Source: an uncultured bacterium (GTDB taxonomy: Bacteria > Patescibacteriota > Minisyncoccia > Phycocordibacterales > UBA918). Taken from it: DNA of 16,792 bases. The position numbers and the translations under genes are program-made. The notes below the pieces were generated by a model. The model had not been told where the DNA came from, made no database searches, and saw nothing but the letters and a program-made list of their open reading frames with translations. Each line of letters opens with the position of its first letter. The first letter of the stretch is position 1. Shown one piece after another: positions 13,248 through 16,792 of this stretch. The DNA is taken from the NCBI GenBank assembly GCA_913046815.1, contig CAJWTE010000010.1, positions 1 to 16,792 of the forward strand, read 5' to 3'.

Positions 13248-13373
13248 AAGGGGACTGTGAGTTCGAACTTACTATTTACAGATACCTATTTCTGTTATAT
13301 TGTCCGACTAGGTTTTGGGGCGCCTTTGGCCCTATTAGCACCTGCCCATTTATGCCTTTCAGGAGGAATTCCA

Positions 13374-13598
13374 ATGTCAGCACTAACAACCTTCCTCGAC
13401 AACGTGGGTGATGAAGAGAAAGCTCGAGTCGAAGACGTGGGAGGAAAGCGAGTACTCTACGTCGTTGTCAGGGTGTTTCGTAAGCATTTAAGCACCGTGA
13501 CTAATCTGGTTCATTACCAGTCAGAAATCGACTACGCCATCCTCATCAGCAATGGTCGGAAAACAATGGAATTGTGGCCGATGAGCGAAGAAGAGTAG
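13374..13598 (+). CDS. small protein of unknown function (74 aa)
   Basis: I do not recognise the family. The start at 13374 is fixed by a very good AGGAGG (13361-13366) 7 nt upstream; the longer frame that runs back through the tRNA-Tyr gene (to 13125) is an artefact. The product begins MSALTTFLDNVGDEEKARVE and has a beta-rich middle (KRVLYVVVRVF), then YAILISNGRKTMELWPMSEEE. There is no signal peptide, membrane helix or Cys cluster. It ends just before a strong terminator, so it forms a single-gene unit after tRNA-Tyr. The strong ribosome site groups it with pyrF/pyrE and the secreted protein. Confidence 0.7.
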   Translation: MSALTTFLDNVGDEEKARVEDVGGKRVLYVVVRVFRKHLSTVTNLVHYQSEIDYAILISNGRKTMELWPMSEEE

Positions 13599-13627
13599 CT
13601 CAAAGGTCTCTGATTCAAGACCCAAAC

Positions 13628-13668
13628 AACCACCAGAGAGCCATCGGCTTCGCTGGTGGTTTCTCTTT
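13628..13668 (+). terminator. terminator of the 74-aa gene
   Basis: AACCACCAG (13628-13636) pairs with CTGGTGGTT (13653-13661); the loop contains a further AGCC/GGCT stem. TCTCTTTAT follows. Confidence 0.85.
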
Positions 13669-13723
13669 ATACAAATACCTCTTCCCTCTTTTCAAAACTA
13701 GGTAAGAAATTATACTCGCTTTT

Positions 13724-13747
13724 TATAATACTGGTTCTAACAACCAG
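13724..13747 (+). promoter_or_regulatory. -10 box and leader hairpin upstream of the sugar transferase
   Basis: A perfect TATAAT (13724-13729) is followed directly by the inverted repeat CTGGTT-CTAAC-AACCAG (13731-13747). If this promoter is used, the hairpin overlaps the start of a ~90-nt leader before the ATG at 13827. No clear -35. The repeat could instead be an operator. Confidence 0.4.
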
Positions 13748-13826
13748 CATTCCAGTGCACAAACATTGACATAAATGGGTTTCTATATAAACTAACTGCA
13801 AATTTTAGTACAAAAGGAGACGTGCA

Positions 13827-14372
13827 ATGCTCACTCGCATAATCGCTGGGGTGTTGCTGGTTACTCTCACCCCTGTTCTATTCATAATCGGAATCTGTAT
13901 TTGCTTATCCGAGCCACATTCACCTATTCTGTTTCGCGATAAGCGAGTGGGGAAATATCGGAAGATATTTGTGGTGTATAAGTTTCGCACCATGGTACAT
14001 GGTGCGTCTCTCAAGCCCCTCACCGAAGCGAATGATGATAGGGTTACCCGCATTGGAAAGTGGCTACGTAAGTCACATTTGGACGAGTTGCCCCAGTTGG
14101 TAAACATCGTTCGGGGTGAAATGGTGTTTGTGGGCCCAAGACCTGCCTCTTTGTTGGTGGATGCACGAAACCGAAAAAAATTCAAAAAATACCCCGAACG
14201 CGATCAGCTTCTTCCGGGACTAACTGGTCTAAGGCAGCTGTACCCGCGTAAACAAGCCACTCGTCATTTCGCACTGGATTTAATCCTGATAAACAACGTA
14301 CACCGTTGCCGGTTTCGGGTTTGGATTATTTGCTGGACGATTGCACATGTGTGTCTGCTCAAGGGGATTTGA
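13827..14372 (+). CDS. bacterial sugar transferase (polyprenyl-phosphate hexose-1-phosphate transferase, PglC/WcaJ type)
   Basis: Members move a sugar-1-phosphate from a UDP-sugar to undecaprenyl phosphate, the first membrane step of surface glycan or glycoprotein synthesis. The 181-aa protein has the compact catalytic core only: a membrane-inserting N-terminal helix (about 4-27), SPILFRDKRVGKYRK, VYKFRTM (50-56), DDRVTRIGKWLRKSHLDELPQL with the catalytic Asp86-Glu87 pair, RGEMVFVGPRP (96-106) and LLPGLTGLRQLYPR. This matches PglC-sized enzymes. AGGAG (13815-13819) lies 7 nt before the ATG. No other glycosyltransferases are adjacent, so its pathway cannot be read from context. Confidence 0.93.
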   Translation: MLTRIIAGVLLVTLTPVLFIIGICICLSEPHSPILFRDKRVGKYRKIFVVYKFRTMVHGASLKPLTEANDDRVTRIGKWLRKSHLDELPQLVNIVRGEMVFVGPRPASLLVDARNRKKFKKYPERDQLLPGLTGLRQLYPRKQATRHFALDLILINNVHRCRFRVWIICWTIAHVCLLKGI

Positions 14373-14396
14373 GTGACACCGTCGAGACTGGGAAGG

Positions 14397-14430
14397 CCGC
14401 CTGGCCTTCACGGGTCCGGCGGTTTTCTTT
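14397..14430 (+). terminator. terminator of the sugar transferase gene
   Basis: CCGCC (14397-14401) pairs with GGCGG (14418-14422) followed by TTTTCTTTT. An overlapping alternative stem, GAAGGCC/GGCCTTC (14392-14409), cannot form at the same time. Confidence 0.7.
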
Positions 14431-14439
14431 TGGTTGTTT

Positions 14440-14477
14440 TTCGAAATTACGTTCGAAATTTCGAACGTAATTTCGAA
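14440..14477. repeat. 38-bp perfect palindrome upstream of the DedA-like gene
   Basis: Bases 14440-14477 equal their own reverse complement without a spacer (checked by hand). The layout has TTCGAA hexamers at both ends and two more flanking the centre, with ATTACG and CGTAAT between them. It lies between the sugar-transferase terminator and the DedA promoter and is AT-rich. Confidence 0.9.
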
Positions 14478-14502
14478 TTCTTGCTTGATTGAAATTTAAG
14501 TC

Positions 14503-14511
14503 TGCTATACT
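14503..14511 (+). promoter_or_regulatory. extended -10 promoter of the DedA-like gene, leaderless arrangement
   Basis: TGC plus TATACT (14506-14511) ends 7 nt before the ATG at 14519. TTGATT (14485-14490) and TTGCTT (14481-14486) are imperfectly spaced -35 candidates. The nine-base box is identical to that at 9776. Confidence 0.55.
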
Positions 14512-14518
14512 GCGATGA

Positions 14519-15208
14519 ATGAATCACCCCGAAAACTCCAGAACACAAAGGACCTCAGCCTATGTCTGGTTATTAGCTGGTATCGCATTGGGTACTCTCA
14601 GTTTATTGGCAGCATTTCATTGGGAGGTACCTGGGGTAGATTGGCTTTTAGGAGTACTCGCCAATGCTACTGGCCCATATCTCTACTTGGCAGCCTTCAC
14701 AGCTATCTTAATAGAGGGGATCTACCTAGTAGGTAATTTTTTTCCTGGTTCTACTATAGTTGTGCTTTTGGCAATTATCTCACAATCTGGCGGTAGCTGG
14801 AGTTTTTTGGGAGTTATAGTGGCAATATTTAGCGGCTGGTGCCTATCGGGTATCATTAATATTTATGTTGCTAAATACTATAGAAGTAGAGTTATTGATG
14901 CGCTAGAACATGACAACTTGGTTATTAGTGACCGGCCTTGGACTACATGGTTCCCTGCTTTTCGCGCCAATTATGAAGTCACACAAGTCATTGAAGGTCA
15001 CTCTCCCTTAAAGGTTTTCTTTTCTTCTGTACGAGTCAAAGTGTGGGCATGTATTGGAGCAGGAGTGTACACACTCATTTTTCCGCATTTTATTGATGTG
15101 AACGAGATTACCAATCAGCAAGGCTTTCTGTCCCTGCTGCCACTGGCCTTGATTATGTGCGGAGTAGGTATTTGGAAACTTAGATCATCGTCATTACCCA
15201 AAAAGTAA
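14519..15208 (+). CDS. DedA-like (VTT domain) integral membrane protein
   Basis: DedA/VTT proteins are multi-pass membrane proteins linked to lipid-carrier or phospholipid flipping and envelope homeostasis. The 229-aa protein has about five hydrophobic segments: 17-33, 47-70, 76-90, 95-115, then 172-190 and 205-221. The stretch FTAILIEGIYLVGNFFPGSTIVVLLA (60-85) fits the DedA half-loop with E....F.PGS. SGIINIYVAKYYRSR takes the place of the usual GD...Y.IGR segment, so the match is partial. The ATG at 14519 gives the full frame; the ATG at 14515 opens a shorter overlapping frame. No Shine-Dalgarno. It follows the sugar transferase, which also depends on the undecaprenyl carrier, but the two are separate transcription units. 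Confidence 0.65.
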   Translation: MNHPENSRTQRTSAYVWLLAGIALGTLSLLAAFHWEVPGVDWLLGVLANATGPYLYLAAFTAILIEGIYLVGNFFPGSTIVVLLAIISQSGGSWSFLGVIVAIFSGWCLSGIINIYVAKYYRSRVIDALEHDNLVISDRPWTTWFPAFRANYEVTQVIEGHSPLKVFFSSVRVKVWACIGAGVYTLIFPHFIDVNEITNQQGFLSLLPLALIMCGVGIWKLRSSSLPKK

Positions 15209-15215
15209 AGACTGT

Positions 15216-15240
15216 ACCTACGTCATCGGATGACGCAGGT
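15216..15240. terminator. hairpin just after the DedA-like gene
   Basis: ACCT-A-CGTCAT and ATGACG-C-AGGT pair around a CGG loop with one mismatch, 8 nt after the stop codon. No U-tract follows, so it is either an unusual terminator or a 3'-end stabilising structure. Confidence 0.45.
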
Positions 15241-15362
15241 GTTGAATGGTAAGTAACACACGTTTAAATGGGTGTTGTTTTTACTTGATACTTGATTTTT
15301 GCTTGAAAAAAAGTGATCCTGTCTACACAAACCACCACAGACACAAAATTGAGGAGGGTAGG

Positions 15363-15917
15363 ATGGGTTCAAAATTGTTCGTTTCACAAATCATCGGGAT
15401 ATTGGCTTGTCTCAACGGGTCGCCAGTCATGTCGGCTGAACTTCCAGCGCACATCAAGAAGTGCGTGGAAGAGACGGCGCAGCTGATCCGCAGTGCAAAG
15501 TCCGCCGAGGATCTGCAAAAGCAAGTCGAAGGTCGAGTGTTGGAATTTGCTGCCGGACAGCGCACTTACAAGCGCGCCTGGTGGAAATTCGACGAAACCA
15601 TTCGCAAGCGCGGCATCACTGCTTACTTCCAGAAGCTCTACAGTTATGGATTCAGTGCAGCAGAAAAAGCGGCAGACATCACAGCAATCACTGCCGTTGG
15701 TCTCGACCAGAAGCAGTTTGTGGGTGTCTATGCCAATGACGGCGGAGACAAAATAAACACCTATAATGTCGTCGTCATGATCGAAACCGCAGATGGCGGG
15801 GTCACGAATGCACGAGTGCTTTCGACTATTGATTGCAAATTCGCCGACGTCGGTCTGGTTGAGGGTTCGACCGAGATTTGGGTCAGCGGACTACTTACGA
15901 GTGATGATATCCCATAA
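15363..15917 (+). CDS. secreted protein of unknown function, faint MlaC-like resemblance
   Basis: The 184-aa product has a signal peptide (about residues 1-24, ending VMSA|E). The start is fixed by GAGGAGGG (15351-15358) just upstream; the longer frame from 15246 lacks a ribosome site. The mature part begins ELPAHIKKCVEETAQLIRSA and is alpha-helical to about residue 100, then beta-rich (KQFVGVYANDGG, NTYNVVVMIETADGG, STIDCKFADVGLVEGST). The order and phrases such as ITAYFQKLYSYGFSAAEKA and FADVGLVEGSTEIWVSGLL recall MlaC/Ttg2D lipid-binding proteins, which carry phospholipids in diderm envelopes. The resemblance is weak and the N-terminal half is short, so I do not assign it. It looks GC-rich like pyrF/pyrE. 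It converges on the clpC gene. Confidence 0.75.
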   Translation: MGSKLFVSQIIGILACLNGSPVMSAELPAHIKKCVEETAQLIRSAKSAEDLQKQVEGRVLEFAAGQRTYKRAWWKFDETIRKRGITAYFQKLYSYGFSAAEKAADITAITAVGLDQKQFVGVYANDGGDKINTYNVVVMIETADGGVTNARVLSTIDCKFADVGLVEGSTEIWVSGLLTSDDIP

Positions 15918-15922
15918 AAACA

Positions 15923-15970
15923 GAGTTGGGCGGAGAAAATACACTTTCGCGTATTTTCTCCGCCCAACTC
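15923..15970. terminator. 20-bp perfect inverted repeat between convergent genes
   Basis: Bases 15923-15942 and 15951-15970 are exact reverse complements around the 8-nt loop ACTTTCGC. It sits 5 bp after the stop of the secreted-protein gene and 9 bp before the stop of clpC, the position of a bidirectional terminator. No U-tract follows the stem on either strand. Confidence 0.65.
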
Positions 15971-15979
15971 ATCAGTACC

Positions 15980-16792
15980 TTATGCCGCTATTGCAGCGGT
16001 TTTTTTCTTAGCTACAAAAGTATTTTTTCGTCCTCTAACACCAGTTTTTTTCACATCAAAGGTAAGCTCTTCGCTACCCTTTTTCATTCCCACCTTCACA
16101 CTACCACCTTGCAGCATGCCTTCACCTACCATCATATTGGCAACTGGCGTCAGAATCCTACTTTGAATAACTCGCTTCAAAGGACGTGCTCCCATTTTCG
16201 GATCATACCCGACTTTAGCTAGATAATCCATCACTTCCCTGCTCACAGACAATTGAATCTGCTTATTTGCCAAACGACGTGTAACTTCCCCAACTTGCAT
16301 TTCAACTATCTCAGCAATCACCTCTGGTGAAAGTATATCGAAGATAATAATTTCATCTAAACGATTGAGAAATTCCGGGCGGAAAAATTCACGCAAACTA
16401 CCTTGAACCTTATCTTTTGCTTGTTCATATTGCACCACTTCTCCCTTATCTTTTGCAAAACCAAAATTTGACATCCTGTCAATGTGCTCCGCACCAATAT
16501 TGGAAGTCATGATGATAATAGTGTTGCGAAAATTTACTTTCCTACCCTTTGCGTCAGTCAAATGACCGGAATCAAGCACCTGTAGCAAAATGTTAAACAC
16601 TTCCGGATGAGCTTTCTCTACCTCATCAAGCAATATGACAGAGTATGGACGATGTCGTATTTTCTCTGTAAAGCTTCCACCTTCATCATGACCTACATAC
16701 CCTGGAGGCGAACCAACCAACTTAGACACTGAGTGCTTCTCCATAAACTCAGACATATCTACTCGGATAAGTGAGTCCGGGTCATCGAACAT
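15980..16792 (-). CDS. clpC: Clp family AAA+ unfoldase, ClpC-type C-terminal part (5'-truncated by window edge)
   Basis: Hsp100 ATPases thread proteins for degradation by ClpP or for disaggregation. The visible 270 residues cover most of the second ATPase domain: RVDMSEFMEKHSVSKLVGSPPGYVG, Walker B VILLDEVEKAHPEV, sensor 1 IMTSNIGAEH, the arginine finger in FFRPEFLNRLDEIIIF and sensor 2 GARPLKRVIQ. The insert MSNFGFAKDKGE after sensor 1 carries FGF where ClpC has its ClpP-docking (L/I/V)GF loop and ClpB has none, and SPPGYVG also fits ClpC. The protein ends in a basic, Ala-rich tail (KKTGVRGRKNTFVAKKKTAAIAA). The gene continues past the right edge, so the N-terminal domains and the D1 ATPase are unseen. 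ClpC over ClpB is likely, not certain. Confidence 0.85.
   Translation of the reverse strand: MFDDPDSLIRVDMSEFMEKHSVSKLVGSPPGYVGHDEGGSFTEKIRHRPYSVILLDEVEKAHPEVFNILLQVLDSGHLTDAKGRKVNFRNTIIIMTSNIGAEHIDRMSNFGFAKDKGEVVQYEQAKDKVQGSLREFFRPEFLNRLDEIIIFDILSPEVIAEIVEMQVGEVTRRLANKQIQLSVSREVMDYLAKVGYDPKMGARPLKRVIQSRILTPVANMMVGEGMLQGGSVKVGMKKGSEELTFDVKKTGVRGRKNTFVAKKKTAAIAA

Noticed and set aside
13125..13598. 157-aa frame running through the tRNA-Tyr gene
   Set aside because: The first third is tRNA and terminator sequence; the AGGAGG and ATG at 13374 define the real, shorter gene.
14392..14422. Attenuator formed by two mutually exclusive hairpins
   Set aside because: They lie after a stop codon with no downstream gene in the same leader, so a plain terminator with an alternative fold is the simpler reading.
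15246..15362. N-terminal extension of the secreted protein
   Set aside because: It would bury the signal peptide and pass over the GAGGAGGG ribosome site; no start signals at 15246.
1..16792. CRISPR array or insertion sequence
   Set aside because: No regularly spaced direct repeats and no transposase frame were seen; the repeats present are palindromes and tRNA-end copies.

Overview
The window looks like chromosomal DNA of a Patescibacteria (Candidate Phyla Radiation, probably Parcubacteria-like) organism. The reasons are: compact single-copy housekeeping genes in mostly short, independent transcription units; tRNA genes without encoded CCA; a short RelA/SpoT homologue that ends after the TGS domain; two-helix VirB2/TrbC-type 'T4SS pilin' proteins fused to cell-wall hydrolases; and an HTH plus LAGLIDADG-like protein of a type common in these genomes. 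UGA is used as a stop (topA, small CDS at 3297-3479) and the tRNA-Trp has a CCA anticodon, so the code appears standard. The phylum assignment is inference from gene content; no 16S gene is present.

Layout. 1-809: 3' part of dprA, followed by topA (852-3212), a common dprA-topA order. A 36-bp perfect palindrome overlaps the topA stop and is followed by a terminator. 3297-3479 (-): a small Cys-rich protein with a clear promoter and Shine-Dalgarno, divergent from the RSH (p)ppGpp enzyme (3578-5125). RSH converges on parB (5160-6440, -) across a shared terminator. 6554-6635: tRNA-Leu(CAA), followed by a 199-bp segment ending in a second copy of the tRNA 3' end. 6917-8673: convergent pyrF (+) and pyrE (-), the last two steps of UMP synthesis, separated by two strong hairpin terminators. 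8815-9714: miaA; 9791-10450: an HTH/LAGLIDADG-like protein; 10492-10562: tRNA-Trp(CCA), again with a downstream copy of its 3' end. 10672-13011 (-): a three-gene, translationally coupled envelope operon. It encodes a pilin-like anchor fused to a lysozyme/transglycosylase domain, a small single-pass membrane protein, and a second pilin-like anchor fused to an M15-like peptidase domain. 13127-13209: tRNA-Tyr(GTA); then a 74-aa unknown protein, a PglC/WcaJ-like sugar transferase (13827-14372), a 38-bp perfect palindrome, a DedA-like membrane protein (14519-15208), a secreted protein (15363-15917), a 20-bp inverted repeat, and the 3' part of a clpC-type AAA+ gene (15980 to the right edge, -).

Two patterns run through the window. 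First, several genes (relA/spoT, the HTH gene, the pilin-hydrolase operon, the DedA-like gene, nearly topA) have a -10 box only 6-7 nt before the ATG, which predicts leaderless mRNAs. A second set (pyrF, pyrE, the small Cys-rich gene, the 74-aa gene, the sugar transferase, the secreted protein) has strong AGGAGG-type ribosome sites, and several of these (pyrF, pyrE, the Cys-rich gene, the secreted protein) look GC-richer. This suggests two initiation modes and possibly acquired genes. Second, two of the three tRNA genes are followed by structured segments carrying both inverted and direct copies of their own 3' ends.

The most interesting system is the envelope operon: two paralogous membrane anchors of the VirB2/TrbC type carry different murein-cutting domains (glycan strand versus peptide).
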